Shown: one piece after another, positions 23,901-34,700 of the stretch
How positions within the stretch are numbered: the stretch's first letter is position 1
Layout of the letters: each line of letters opens with the position of its first letter
Assembly (NCBI GenBank): GCA_934047225.1
Contig: OW204001.1
Coordinates: forward strand, 8,912,201-8,976,200
Length of the DNA stretch: 64,000 nucleotides
From: Ypsolopha sequella
Taxonomy: Eukaryota; Arthropoda; Insecta; Lepidoptera; Ypsolophidae
Direction of reading: 5' to 3'
Program-made: the position numbers and the translations under genes
Notes under the pieces: generated by a model
Told to the model about the DNA's origin: nothing
The model's input: the letters and a program-made list of their open reading frames with translations, nothing else
Databases searched by the model: none

Positions 23901-25461
23901 CTAGCTAGCAAAAGCTGAACCCAGAGATTTGTATAGCGGCAACCCTGCCGAAAATGTCATCATGGCGTTTGTTGTTGTTGACGTAGTCTTTGTAATTACG
24001 TTGTGTTTGAATTTGTGATAAAATTTATTATTTTCCATCATAAATCATGACTAAAACTGTGAAGAGTGCTGTTCGACAGATTTTATTTACTATGATTAGT
24101 AAATACAAACAAAAACAAGAAGAGCATATCGCTAGAATCAAGCAAAAAGAGGATTGTTTACATGTTGCAATGGAATTCATAGGTTAGTGTAACATACCCA
24201 TCTTGATAATTTTATCCATGTTATTAAAATGTAAAATGAACTATGTCATATTCATATCAAAAACTACCAAGTATTTACTATGATATACTTGAATGTGGAT
24301 TAAAATTATAATATTCTACCTAAGAATATACTTGGTTCGCATAAATGTATAATTTTTATTATTTTACAGAAAAGAATTTTAATACTGAAGAAGCTTGTGC
24401 AGCTTTACAAAGTCTCAAGAAAATTAAAGAATTGCATCAACAAGAGTATCTATCTCAAGATAAATATTTCCAAGAAATTGCTTCAATGACTGAAACTAGT
24501 GTATCCACATTAAAAAGAATAAACAATGAAGGCAAACTGAATAATGGAGTATTCAGCACCCCAGGTACAAAACGCCCACATAAAGCGACAATATCCAACT
24601 TGGACAGCTTTGGACAGCAATGGATCAAATGGAAAGTTTTATTATAAATGTATGTGATGCAAATGATGACAATATAAGTTCAGATGAATATGAAGTTGAA
24701 TATCTGGAAACAGACTTTGATTATAGCGAATAATAAATTTTATATATTTTTGTCATGTTTTGTTTTAAGTACTCCCATCCTTTTATCCCAAAAAATTAAA
24801 AATAGAAAAACTATTAATTCTTATTACTAATACATATCATAGTTCCCACATTGGTTTTATGTATTTATTTTCTTTCATGTATAAATACACAGTAATTAAG
24901 GATTCGGATTATTTAATTTTCCGAATGCCAGTTCCAAAAAATGAAAAGTATCAAAACTAAAATTCCTACTATACACTGTAATACCAGCATAAGATTATTT
25001 AAATTTGCCGCGCTTTGCTAGGTTCATATTTCAGTAGCCAGACTTTATTATTTTAATAGAAAAAAAACCGACAAGTGTGAATCGGACTCGTGCACAAAGA
25101 GTTTCGTACCCCCACACAATAACTTGCAGTAATGAACGTCTTACGATCTCTTCAACTATGAAAGGTCTAATTAAATTGGTTATAACAATTATATATTCTT
25201 AATTTTAAGATTTTTACCTAAACGTGTGCTATAGACCTGCCTGTGAGATATATCTGCTCGAATTGTAATATGTAATACCAGCTCTAATTGAAATATTTCA
25301 GGTTCTTCCTACCAAGGGACAAAATCATAGATAATTGCAAAGAAATTTTCGCAGCTCTGGAGGCTCTTATGCAGTTTTTTGATACTTTTAAAAACCCATC
25401 CGAAACCGATTGTAAAATAATTAACCCAGAAATGAATTTGTTGAGAAATCCAGTGAAATGA
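11068..25461 (+). CDS. Gene 2: M14A zinc carboxypeptidase fused to a long charged N-terminal region
   Basis: Eight exons join in frame: 11068-11995, 12938-13083, 14656-14816, 16418-16543, 17598-17694, 21735-21881, 22318-22466 and 25302-25461. They total 1914 nt (637 residues). The catalytic domain is complete: zinc ligands His69 and Glu72 in DAGIHGREW, Arg127 in MWRKNRS, Asn144-Arg145 in DLNRNF, His196 in LTLHCYAQ, and Glu270 in YTLELR. Two pocket positions are unusual: the Tyr248 equivalent is Lys (ELLKGAAGTSTDW) and position 255 is Thr. Residues 1-309 come from one exon, are rich in Lys, Ser, Glu and Asn, and show no signal peptide and no recognisable propeptide. The fusion point is the conserved phase 1 intron between propeptide and catalytic domain. 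AATAAA follows the stop by 5 bp. The protein is probably a non-secreted or atypically processed carboxypeptidase; its substrate is unknown. Confidence 0.82.
12938..13083 (+). CDS. Gene 2 exon 2 (start of catalytic domain)
   Basis: Acceptor TTTTTAG and donor AAG|GTTTG. The peptide includes FKDYYRLSNIHAHMELLEY and IGQSYEGRKLK, matching exon 3 of gene 1 and exon 3 of gene 3 with the same exit phase 0. Confidence 0.87.
13509..13795 (-). mobile_element. LINE RT C-terminal fragment, minus strand, in gene 2 intron 2
   Basis: Minus-strand reading gives KVTLLKAYC, a stop, TFYTCSLWISFTQRACSDLR then VQYNNGFRALLRLPWRCSAS. It is the same family as 7522-8016, with an in-frame stop. The probable 3' end with ATTCAATTC repeats is near 13360. 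Confidence 0.7.
14081..14547 (+). mobile_element. LINE ORF2 C-terminus and 3' tail in gene 2 intron 2
   Basis: Plus frame to 14307 reads MAICIYNKLPFHIKRLSGDR then FLKSLKQYLL, resembling the C-terminus of jockey-like ORF2. It is followed by an AT-rich 3' region ending in repeated ATTGA words near 14547. Confidence 0.6.
14656..14816 (+). CDS. Gene 2 exon 3 (zinc-binding HxxE exon)
   Basis: Acceptor TGTTTCAG, donor GACTG|GTAAGG. It contains VWMDAGIHGREWIAPA with zinc ligands His and Glu. The position equivalent to Arg71 is not Arg (ATNAS). It exits in phase 2 within the Trp codon, as in gene 3. Confidence 0.9.
14912..15638. repeat. 730-bp foldback element in gene 2 intron 3
   Basis: The left arm AAGAGCGGTTTCGCAGCCGG ATTGTGAAAAA and the right arm ending CACAATCCGGCTGCGATACC are inverted copies. 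The interior is very AT-rich and holds a smaller foldback near 15409-15550. A direct repeat TTTCACTGCATTTAGTTAA occurs just outside both sides. Confidence 0.65.
16085..16145. repeat. Short foldback hairpin
   Basis: ATGATCCTGTGCAACAACTT and AGTTGTTGTGCAAGATCAT form a hairpin with a ~15-bp loop. It is probably the core of a small MITE (about 16060-16175). Confidence 0.55.
16418..16543 (+). CDS. Gene 2 exon 4 (Arg127 and Asn144-Arg145 exon)
   Basis: Acceptor AATATTTCAG, donor TTCAG|GTATT. The peptide has [19 protein letters not shown] and GVDLNRNF, which bind the substrate carboxylate in M14 enzymes. Confidence 0.9.
17275..17441. repeat. 167-bp near-perfect foldback in gene 2 intron 4
   Basis: Arms 17275-17342 and 17374-17441 are inverted copies over about 68 bp (CAGCGGGTCTACCGCATAAT... 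/ ...GCGGTAGACCCGCTG) around a ~31-bp GC-rich loop. A Helitron-like phrase, GCGGGCAAAAGCTAGTT, follows at about 17540. Confidence 0.75.
17598..17694 (+). CDS. Gene 2 exon 5
   Basis: Acceptor TTTCTCAG, donor GTTCGG|GTTAGT. The peptide GWGKKGSSNDPESQNYHGPG then PFSEPESSAVR matches the conserved SSxDPxSxxYxGPxPFSEPE segment. The codon split from exon 4 gives Ser before VGWG. Confidence 0.88.
17854..18125. repeat. 270-bp foldback MITE in gene 2 intron 5
   Basis: Arms of about 100 bp (TATATAAGATCTTTCAATTT... and ...AAATTGAAAGACCTTATATA) are inverted copies with few mismatches. The open frame at 17877-18158 runs across the foldback and is not a gene. Confidence 0.75.
18531..18934 (+). mobile_element. 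Non-autonomous element carrying a THAP-like first exon
   Basis: The 12-bp inverted ends CAATGGGGATCC/GGATCCCCATTG enclose a plus-strand start ATGCCTTTGTGTGCCGTACC reading MPLCAVPGCFNLFPKN. This resembles the first part of a THAP (C2CH) DNA-binding domain with the C-x4-C spacing. The frame then breaks. Reverse-oriented copies occur in each array unit (49.3-50.3, 56.3-57.3 and 62.3-63.3 kb). Confidence 0.55.
19030..19440 (+). pseudogene. hAT transposase C-terminal (dimerisation) remnant
   Basis: From 19261 the plus frame reads NLAKFALEVLYVPRANADCE then RIFSPVNLIKTKT and a stop. This is the hAT-family C-terminal dimerisation motif. After the stop the same frame continues (QLLTSKINVTLQIKEY) to 19440. 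Upstream sequence 19030-19260 is degraded hAT-like coding DNA. It lies in gene 2 intron 5 and is clearly inactive. Confidence 0.7.
19441..21437. other. Intron 5 of gene 2, unassigned part
   Basis: I see no exon, RNA gene or bounded repeat. A 91-codon open frame at 20683-20958 has no recognisable motif and no matching splice context. I treat it as chance. Confidence 0.5.
21438..21726 (+). mobile_element. tRNA-derived SINE abutting gene 2 exon 6
   Basis: The head contains GGTAGAGCTCAAACGGTAAG and GGTTCGGATCC. The body TTTTTCGGAATTTATGTGCA ... CAGTTCACACTCGGAGTCAC matches the copy at 4988. Its 3' end is only about 8 bp before the exon acceptor at 21734. Confidence 0.72.
21735..21881 (+). CDS. 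Gene 2 exon 6 (third zinc ligand)
   Basis: Acceptor AAATCCAG, donor TCTAGG|GTAAG. FHVYLTLHCYAQVILFPY carries His196 and Tyr198 equivalents. A SINE copy ends about 8 bp before the acceptor, so most of the upstream splicing signal lies in or next to the SINE. Confidence 0.9.
22318..22466 (+). CDS. Gene 2 exon 7 (pocket and catalytic Glu270)
   Basis: Acceptor CTTTCCGCAG, donor CACAG|GTCCT. The peptide KVYKVGTSKELLKGAAGTST then DWSYEVAKIPYCYTLELR carries the Glu270 equivalent. Lys stands where Tyr248 is expected and Thr at position 255. In gene 3 and its array this exon and the next are one continuous exon. Confidence 0.9.
22607..23896. repeat. Outer foldback arms, interrupted by an inner element
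   Basis: Arms 22607-22655 and 23848-23896 (ATTAATTTACTGTCACAGAG and its inverse) are about 48 bp inverted copies. They flank TA microsatellites and the inner foldback 22683-23691, which suggests nested insertion into the intron 7 sequence of gene 2. Confidence 0.65.
22683..23691. mobile_element. 1.0-kb foldback element (CAGGGTGGAAAAA ends)
   Basis: Ends CAGGGTGGAAAAA and TTTTTTCCACCCTG with inverted arms of roughly 180-200 bp are flanked by (TA)n. The frames inside (23029-23381) have no recognisable motif. A solo end of the same family lies at about 51560-51672. Confidence 0.72.
24047..24733 (+). pseudogene. Internally deleted transposase-like gene in gene 2 intron 7
   Basis: Exon 24047-24182 (MTKTVKSAVRQILFTMISKY...) joins in phase 1 to 24370-24646 across an intron with GTTAGT/TTTTACAG ends. 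The second exon has a helix-turn-helix-like segment and the phrase VSTLKRINNEGK...FSTPGTKRP, typical of N-terminal regions of insect DDE (IS630/Tc-like) transposase-derived proteins. It then ends early. A second frame at 24620-24733 gives a strongly acidic tail (DEYEVEYLETDFDYSE, stop). The middle, where DDE residues should lie, is missing, with a short repeat TTGGACAGC near the junction. It is best read as a deletion derivative; a small domesticated protein is possible. Confidence 0.55.
25302..25461 (+). CDS. Gene 2 exon 8 (C-terminus)
   Basis: Acceptor AATATTTCAG. The peptide FFLPRDKIIDNCKEIFAALE then MQFFDTF..., ending NLLRNPVK and TGA, matches the FLLPxxxI...C-terminal helix of M14A. The split AG|G gives Arg. 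Confidence 0.87.
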
Positions 25462-25465
25462 CCCA

Positions 25466-25471
25466 AATAAA
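25466..25471 (+). promoter_or_regulatory. Gene 2 polyadenylation signal
   Basis: AATAAA lies 5 bp after the stop codon. This is unusually close, so the 3' UTR would be very short if it is used. Confidence 0.5.
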
Positions 25472-25605
25472 ATACCTCTTTTTGCATGTTCTGGAAAATT
25501 AATAAAAAAAATAAATCCAAAGTCAAACGTCAATCACTTTGTTTACAAGACATCTAAATTTTAAGTAAGATAATAAAATTATTTTAAGTAATGGTAAATT
25601 GAATT

Positions 25606-25711
25606 ACGAAAGTGGCGTCGTCGGCAACTCAGAACCCGACTCAGGTGTGGGAAGTATCTCTTGTGAGAGAAGGCCAGAGATACTTCTTGAAGTTTTTGGA
25701 TATAGAGGGAG
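25606..25711 (+). CDS. Gene 3 exon 1 (first half of propeptide, ACG at start position)
   Basis: The frame opens after TGA at 25600-25602 and reads ATT ACG AAA GTG GCG. The ACG aligns with the ATG-AAA-GTG start of gene 1. It ends GAGGGAG|GTATGT in phase 1; the split GCG gives Ala, as in gene 1. No upstream in-frame ATG exists in the exon. A cryptic acceptor GAAAG|TGG at 25612 is possible but lacks a pyrimidine tract. Confidence 0.68.
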
Positions 25712-28700
25712 GTATGTATAAACCATGTCCTTAGTCTATGTTATAAACTACATAATAAAAGTACTCTCACAATACCCAAAATAGAGGATTTTGAACCTCC
25801 CTAGCCCTAGGTCAGTATTGAAGAGGAGAGTTTGTAGTATTATCATACAATCCTTACTCCAGTCTTTTCATGTAAAATGGGTAGTATATAAATTCAAATT
25901 TTATGTGTCAAAAATACTGAATAAAGCGTACTAAAATACTAAGTGGGAGAAACTGTGCGTGAATAAAAATGTTGAAAACGGCGACTAGAAAATACAAATC
26001 TGAGTTGAGTTAAATAATTCTCAGGCGAACAATTTTCGACAATTTAATTTTAAGTAATAAAACTAGGGACGTCGTCGCCTCGCACCGCTTTGCTTCGCTC
26101 GGCTCCTTATTTTGTCTTAGATGTAAACCTAACACGCTCCTACTTGCTTCGCTTGTCGTCGCACCTATTTTTGACTTTTGTTGAAATATTTTCAATATCA
26201 TACTTTAAATTCGCCCACTCAGTATTTTTAGTCTCACGCTTTGGTATTTATTCCGGACACTTGAAGTCGCTAATTATATTTTTTATCACCTGATTAAAAA
26301 TTTCTCATATAAAATTGGAAAACCCTTTTTAGGGTTTTGATGGCTCCCCGAAATTCAACTGCAGAAATAATAAGTTGAAATCCAAATCACCTCATTGGAT
26401 CCTTCTCTGAGATCACGTGAAAGCTGTGCACATGCTAGTGCAGGGATATAAAATCACACCTTGTCATTCTGATTTCATTCATTCCCAGTTTACAAATAAC
26501 CTAGAAGAAAAACGACTAATAACCGATTGAGGTTATATCAGTGTTTTTAGATCAACTATCTCGTAGCCCATCCAAAAGTTTATGATCATATATCGCCTAA
26601 GTTGAAAACAACTAGCTTTAAAAATGTTTACACTGTTGATGGTTGGTACTTGGTGGAACTTACAATACATAATGAACAGAAAATCACTTGTACTATCCCA
26701 CAAATTTATTTAATACTTCCTGACCGGTTTCGCCTTTATGGCATTATCAAAGGAATTAATAAAATATCTTAATTACACAATAAATAGTTACATCAACCAA
26801 TGCGATCAATGACCAGCTTAAATGTATTCATGCTGTCTAAGACTTAGAAGCAAATACAATGCCTAAATTATACAAATATGACGATGACGATGACGATGAC
26901 AATGACGATGATGATGATGATTTTATGGCTGGTTTATTTGTCCAAGTGTTAAGATGGGATGCCTGCTGGGCTCAGGCGTATGGTCGGCTCTCCATTTGGA
27001 GCTATTCCATATAGTTCCCATCTAGTTCCCTTTGGCACTTATGATATCTATGAGCTTTGGAACTGATAATAATATTATGATATCTATGAGCTTTGGTATC
27101 CTAGAACCTTGTATGAAAAGGTCTCAACTGTTTCAGCGATCAACATTTGGAAAGAGAAGTCTAGCGTAATGGACATAATGGTAGAAGGCCACCATGCAGC
27201 CATCGTGGCAGGCATGCTGCATGAGCGCGAGATTCCCTATACCATCACCATTAAGGATGTGGATGTGTTAGTAGCGAGGGAACACAGCATGTTAGGTCCA
27301 GAGGTGAAGCTCATGAGTCAGAGACGTGAGTGCTTATCAGATCATTGTGTTTTACTAAACAACTTTTGAAGAATTAGTCGAAAAAACTCGTATTTATTTA
27401 TTTTTGTTGTTGATTATTTATTTATTATACATATTAGGTCTTTAACTATGAAATTGCCGAAATTTTTCTACAGATTCTTGAGTCCACAGTTCCTGTATTT
27501 CTATTATTTGTTTTTTGTTTGATAGTTGATTTCATGGTTTTACATCTAAGTATTAAATGTTGTTTTTATTGTCAGTTTGATAACCAAAATTAAAATTTCA
27601 AAAGCAGTTCGTCCTACATGCCATCCATTACTATGATAATATAATTCGTAATAATTTTTTACAGCTGAAATTTTTCAAAAATTAAATAAATGTTACTGTT
27701 AGCCTAACGTTGTCTCATTCATACACAAAAGAAATCACATAATTTGGATTTGTCATTCCTAAAACAAATACAAAAATGTTAGTACTGAAAATTAATTTTC
27801 CTTCAAATTCTCTATAGAAATCGGCAATTTCATATGTAAAGACCTAATATGTATAATAAATAAATATAAATTTAATTTTTGTAGGTTTATGTGTTTTTTA
27901 AGTATATCTATGTTAAACAATATAAAATAATGTAGTATATTTTTATGTTAATATTGTTAGGCATACGAAGCAAAATGGTTTTCAAATCTGCGCGCCAAAG
28001 ATATCTTACGCCGAAATCAGGTTTGATTGGTAGACGCAAGCATCGACCATTTTCCTATCCCCTCCCTACCACTTCCGCTAAAATCTATGCGATCGATATC
28101 CGCACGCTCCGGAGAAAATAATAAAAAAACATATAATTGTGTTCCCTAACTTGTGCTGAAGTGCCAGATATCCCGCAGGACACCTCCCGGAACCCAACAC
28201 AGGTTCGTGCTTGTAGAATATCAACCAAATTTTGATCCTTCGGCTGGATGTTCTTTGTGCACGCACGGATCACGCCATTTTGTTTCGTTGTTCTGTTCTT
28301 GGGGTTTCAATTTTACACAATGTCGAAGTTAGAAACGATGAAACACGAATTTCTTATGGAGAAGATGAATAGCATGTATCTCATGGCAACAACATTAGAT
28401 TTGGATGATACAGCACAAAAAAGCAAATTCGTAATAAAGTGTGCGGACATTAATGATGTTAGGAACGAATTCGAGAATTCATTTGTAAATTTACAACATA
28501 TCATGAAGGAAAAACTTAAAATGGAATCTCATAAGAAGCAATTTGATATGTTTGAGGAACAATTTTTAGAGGTTAAAATTATATTGCAGTCTTTGTCACT
28601 CCCTGAATCTCAACGACCAAGTACCGACAACAAAGGTAATGTCCGAAATCAAAGTAACGACGATAATTTCGATTTGCCAAAAATTTATTTGCCGACTTTT

Positions 28701-31700
28701 TCTGGAGATTATAAAGATTATCCTAGTTTTATGAATCAGTTTGACGGTATGGTTCATAGAAATAAATCACTGAGTTGTTTGCAAAAGAAAAAGTATTTAT
28801 TGAGTTGCCTAACAGGTGAAGCGAAAGGTCAGGTAAAACACCTCGCTGACACCCCTGAGAACTATGAGGTGGCTAGGAGTCTGTTAAAGGATCGTTATGA
28901 CGATAAACGGGTTATCGCTGATTCATATTTGTCAGCCATACTTTCTTTGCCAATCGTTCACATGAAGAATGTTTCTCAGGTTAGACAATTTCTAAGTAGC
29001 TTGCAGGAAAGTACAAGGGGTTTGACGAGTTTAGGTTATCCAGTACAGGAGTGGTCATTCCTATTGTTACATATCTTTAGTAGAAGGTTAGATAATGACC
29101 TTCGTTCGGCATTCGAGTCAGAATACAAACACGTCGAAATACGAGTACCTACTTTCGACAATTTGCTAACGTTCCTAAACAGTTATTGTAAACGGATGGA
29201 AACTACCGGAGTGTCACAGCAAGCTAGCGGCAGGTCACAGCAAAGCACCGTGCCCGAGAGGAGAAGTAGGGCTGTGTACACTTCCAGTGTAGATTTCACT
29301 CACACACCCGATAAACATGATAACAGCGTAGGTAGTGGAAGTCAATCACAACAATGTTATTTATGTGGCGGATTGCATTTGTTGTTTAAATGTGTAAAGT
29401 TTAGTACGATGGATGTTCGAATCGATGATGTTAGAATTTATAAAGTCAAAAAACCTTTGTTTTAATTGTTTTCGTCCTCACAGAGTTTATGTTGTATAGC
29501 GAAGTCACGATGCCAAATTTGTAAACGTAAGCACAATAGCTTACTTCATACAAACATCGAAACAACAAAAGTTCCGCAAAATTCAGAAAATAAAAATTCG
29601 CAATCTTTCCATGTGGGTACTTCTGAATTTGATGCACCGCTGCTCGTGCCGACGAGTTCCTTCGACACAGAGACTAAAGTCGCGGCTCACTGCTCGAATG
29701 ATACAGACATAACGTCGTCTCTTTCGCACTCGCATCTTTCAAATGAAAATGTAGATCGGTCAATCTCGCGCCATGCTCTTCTTCCGACGGCAATAATCGA
29801 TGTTTCGATTTCCATGAATGACGAATTTAAATCGGCGCGCTGTCTTTTAGATATGGGGTAGATGACGAACTTCATGTCAATGAATTGTGTGCAACGTTTA
29901 GGTTTACGGTACGAGAAAACTAATCTTGTTGTTACGGGTATTGGTGGTGAAAAGGGGTCACGTACTAAGGGCCAGGTCAGCTTGTACTTAGGTCGTGCAA
30001 TCAGGACAGTACTTCGATCGAGCCCTTACATGTCGAATTGTTTGTTTTACCAAAAATTACAACGGATTTACCTACGCAGACAATAAGTAGTGAATTGTTG
30101 CAACATTTTAAACGATTAAACTTAGCTGACCCATATTGTTATGAACGCGGCCCTATACTAGGTGCAAGTGCATGTGCCAAAATATTTCAAGGGAATAAAT
30201 TGAGTTTTGGAGATAATTTACCTACCGCGTTCGAAACTATTTTCGGATGGGTTTTAATGGGAGATTACACTTGCGGACAAAACATTAATAGCGATGTTCA
30301 GGCTTTTACGTGCGTGACTTCGATAGATGAAAATTTAAGGCGTTTTTGGGAAATTGAAGAGATTTCAACTGAGAAACCGGTAGATCCTAGTGACGTCATC
30401 TGCGAGAATCATTTTAAGCAGACGCATTCGCGTTCTCCAGATGGTAGATTTGTGGTTCGCTTACCCTTCAAACAGGGTGACATTAATATTGGGGAAACCA
30501 AATCGTTAGCATTCAGTAGGTTGACGTCACTCGAGAGAAAGTTAAAACGGGATGAAAATTTAAAATTAAAATACACTAATTTTATGGAAGAGTACATTTC
30601 ACTGGGCCATATGGAGCCAATCGAACTCTCGGTTGCACAACGGTTCCCTAAGTTTTACATACCTCATCATGGGGTTTATAAAACTGGGTCTGATAATATT
30701 AGGTGTGTGTTCGATGCCTCGATGAGCAGTTCATCGGGCAATTCTTTGAACCACGAATTATTAGGTGGCCCTAAGTTACAGAAAGATATCGTGGATATTA
30801 TCCTCCATTTTAGATTACACGAAGTAGTATTCTCAGCAGATATACGGCAAATGTACCGCCAGGTTCTCGTTCACAAAGATGATAGATGTTTTCAACTTAT
30901 ACTATGGCGTCGTCAGGGGCGTCACGAAGAGAAACGGGAAGGGCATGTTGAGGAGTTTCAGTTGAATACCGTGACTTATGGTGTCACTTCTGCCCCTTTC
31001 CTTGCAATGAGATGTTTACATGAGCTAGCTTATCAAGGTCGAAACACGCATCTTCTTGCGTCTTACGTTCTTCTTAACGACATATTTGTTGATGACGTAG
31101 TCACTGGGGCGTCTTCGCTTGCTGAAGCTAAAGATATTAAAAATGAGCTTATTGATTTGTTGTCTAAGGGGAAGTTTGAGCTTCGCAAGTGGACGAGCAA
31201 TAACCCAAAACTACTTTCTAGCCTTCCTTCCGAGTTCTGTGAGCTTAAATTTACAGACAAAGACTCACTGACTGATTCAACGATAAAGATTCTTGGCTTT
31301 AAGTACAACCCAGTTAGTGACACGTTCAATTTTACCGTGTCACTGGACAGTGATACGTGCACCAAACGTATAATCTTGTCTAAAATCAGCTCAGTCTACG
31401 ACCCTAATGGATGGTTGGCTCCGTGTTATTTATGTAAAAATATTAATGCAACAATTATGGACCCTGGGTGTAGAATGGGACCAGACACCACCCAGCCATA
31501 TATTGTTGAAGAGTGGCAAAACTTTTGTCACGATTTACATCGTTTGAAAGAGATTTCTATAGGACGACAAATTCTATCAAAATCGGTCCAGTATTTTGAT
31601 TTACACGGTTTTAGTGATGCGTCATCCAAGGCATATTCGAGTGTCGTTTATATGCGATGCGTCCATGATAATGGCACGGTAACGGTTCATTTGCTAATAG

Positions 31701-34700
31701 CGAAAACACGTGTAGCGCCCATTAAACAGAAATTAAGTGTCCCAAAACTTGAGCTTGCCGGTGCACATTTGTTAGCTAAGTTGCTGCGCCGCGTTACTAA
31801 AAGTTTGAAATTAAAGACAGAATTACATCGCAATACATACGCGTGGAGTGACTCATCTATAGTCCTTTGTTGGATACGTACTGAACCGCACCTTCTCAAG
31901 GTTTTCGAAGCGAACCGCGTAAGTCAAATTCAGGAAGATTTAGCACCCGAATTTTGGAAATATGTTCCGACCAACATGAATCCTGCCGACCCTGCCTTGA
32001 GAGGCATAGCACCACGTGAATTAGTTAATCATGAACTTTGGTGGGGCCCGGCATGGCTCACGTTTCATGAAACCACATGGCCTTCACCATGTGAACAATT
32101 AGAGAACAGTTCTGTACATGGTTTTAAACCAGAAAAAACCCGCACTTCAAAATATAAAAAACATGAAATGGTCAGTGCAAATCCGGTCAATACCTATAAT
32201 AATGATCGTGCTTGTAAACAATTTGGAGATGACCAAAGAAACGTTCCTCTCAACGAAGAACTTATTCACGCGCATAGTTCTTTGTCGAGGCTCACGCGCG
32301 TGACAGCCTGGTGTCTCAGATTTGCCCATAATTGTTCAAAGGTTCCTAAAAGACAGGGACCTTTATCAGGTGAAAAATTAGATGTTAGCTTACACACACT
32401 TGTAAAATTAGTTCAGCAAAATTCATTTGGTGATGAAATACAAAGGTTAAAAAATAACAAGTTTTGCAGTACTGGCTTAAGACGTTTACATCCTTTCATA
32501 GATGAAAAAGGTTTATTAAGAGTAGGTGGGAGACTCAAAAATTCAAATTTGAACTATTCGTCAAAACATCCCTTAGTTTTGCCACATCATCATCACTTGA
32601 CTTATCTGATAGTAGATTGTTATCATGTTAAGTACCTACACGCGAGTACTAACTTGCTCATGTCTCTGTTAAGAGAAAAATTTTGGATTCTATCAGTTAG
32701 GAGTATAGTAAGAAGCAGGATATTTAAATGCATGCGATGCTTCAGGTTGAAGTGTCAACCTCCTCATGCTATAATGGGTGACTTACCTTCTAGTCGCGTT
32801 GTTGAGTCTCAGCGCCCATTCGTATCAGTTGCTCTCGATTTCGCAGGACATTTCAATACTAAAACTAGTACGCTGCGTAATGCTAAAATTACAAAATCTT
32901 ATCTGTGTGTTTTTGTGTGCTTCACCACAAAAGCAGTGCACTTAGAAGTTGTAAGTGATTAAACCAGTGAAGCATTTTTGGCAGCTTTGCGGCGTTTTGT
33001 AGCACGTAGATCATTTCCTAGAGAAATTTGGTCGGATAACGCTTCAAATTTCAGAGGAGCCTGTAAAATTTTAAACCAATTTAGAAAAGGTATTATTCAT
33101 GATCCAGAATTGAGTAAATTCTTCTCGGATAATTTTGTACAGTGGCGGTTTTTCCCGCCAAGAAGCCCAAATTTTAATAAATTAGCAGAAGCCGCCGTAA
33201 AGTCTTGTAAATCTCATTTGAAGCGTGTGGTAGGAGAAAGAAATTTAACCTTTGAAGAGCTAACAACAATATTTATACAAATTGAAGCTGTTTTAAATTC
33301 TAGACCATTGTGTCCCTTATCGAACGATCCTAGCGATCTTTCAGCATTGACTCCCGGTCATTTCTTAATCGGTGCCCCCTTGGTCTCGGTACCCGAACCA
33401 CCGTCAGATTCGCGTTTGTCACTTATATCTCGCTGGCAATTAACTCAGTCTATCGTAGCGAATATATGGAAGCGATGGCGCTCAGAGTACCTTAACACCT
33501 TACAACAAAGATTAAAATGGCACTCAACTAAGTATCACATAAAAGTTAATGATTTGGTCATTTTAAAAGATGAACAGTTCAGCCCCACTCAATGGTTACT
33601 AGCTCGAGTTGTTAAGGTATTTCCTGGACAGGACTCAGTGATTCGGGTCGTTGAGGTTAAAACATTCAAAGGTAATTTCATAAGATCATTAACGAAACTT
33701 TGTCCGTTGCCAATTAATGCAGACTAAAAATGTCTGTTAAGTTATAGTAGTAAAGTCTAGTCGTAAGTATGTATAGTAAAGATTTCATCATCCTATTATT
33801 GGAAGATTTAGGTATTAGTTTAGAATAAGTTCATTTATACAGTCCATTTGTTGAGTATTCAGTCAATGGTTTAGAACAACTTTTACTATGGAACAAATTC
33901 TGTATATCGAAAAAAAAATTATTTACTTCATAGGAAAATGCAATGCCGCTCGGCCAAAATGTATGGAAGGGCAGATTTTTTTTTTGAGATCTAAGGGTTT
34001 TCTTCATACTAAAAGTTGTTCTATACCACGGACTGAATAAGCTCTTCAAATATGGTTACACCTTTTTGTTACACGTTGTATATTGCTACATAAATTAAAT
34101 ATACCTCAAATGTAGTTCGTGTACATTTATTATTTTTCAATGCATGTGCTCGTAAAGGCCCACTTTTTATGCATCAAAACCGAACAGAAAGTCGATTATT
34201 TTGCCCTAGGGCTTTATTATTATTATTTTTTTTAATTTGTTAACAATGGTTGGCTAACCTGCAGCCTTTCTTGTGTACCATAGACGTTATACTTTTTTTT
34301 CCACTGTTTAACGGCTCTGGATACAGTCCTTTTGAGCCAATTTTAATTTAAAGTTCACAAGATTATATTTGTTTGCATTTCCTCACACAATGCATTGAAA
34401 AATGTAGTATGATACACGGGCGTAAAAGCAATAAATTACTCGGTTACGTTTAAAACACTCGCTACGCTCGTGTTTTAAATCGTCCTCGTAACTTATTCCT
34501 TTGCGCCCTTGTAGCATAAACTTCTATTTCAATGCATGTGCTCGTAAAGGCCCACTTTTTATGCATCAAAACCGAACAGAAAGTCGATTATTTTGCCCTA
34601 GGGCTTTATTATTATTATTTTTTTAATTTATTTGCAATGGTTGGCTAACCTGCAGCCTTTCCTGTGTACCATAGACGTTATACTTTTTTTACACCGTTTA

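Larger units (their letters stand above)
27950..33830 (+). mobile_element. Decayed BEL/Pao LTR retrotransposon in gene 3 intron 2
   Basis: Gag, protease, reverse transcriptase, RNase H and integrase regions follow in BEL/Pao order on the plus strand. I could not find a matching pair of LTRs: sequence from about 27950 (TGTTAATATTG) is a candidate 5' LTR, but nothing similar follows 33727, so the 3' end is probably truncated. At least three in-frame stops (29463, 29859 and 32960) and frameshifts near 29450-29500 and 30000 make it non-functional. The element lies in the same orientation as the host gene. Confidence 0.8.

Noticed and set aside
30038..32962. Longest open frame as a host gene
   Set aside because: RT, RNase H and integrase motifs show it is BEL/Pao pol, broken by stops on both sides.
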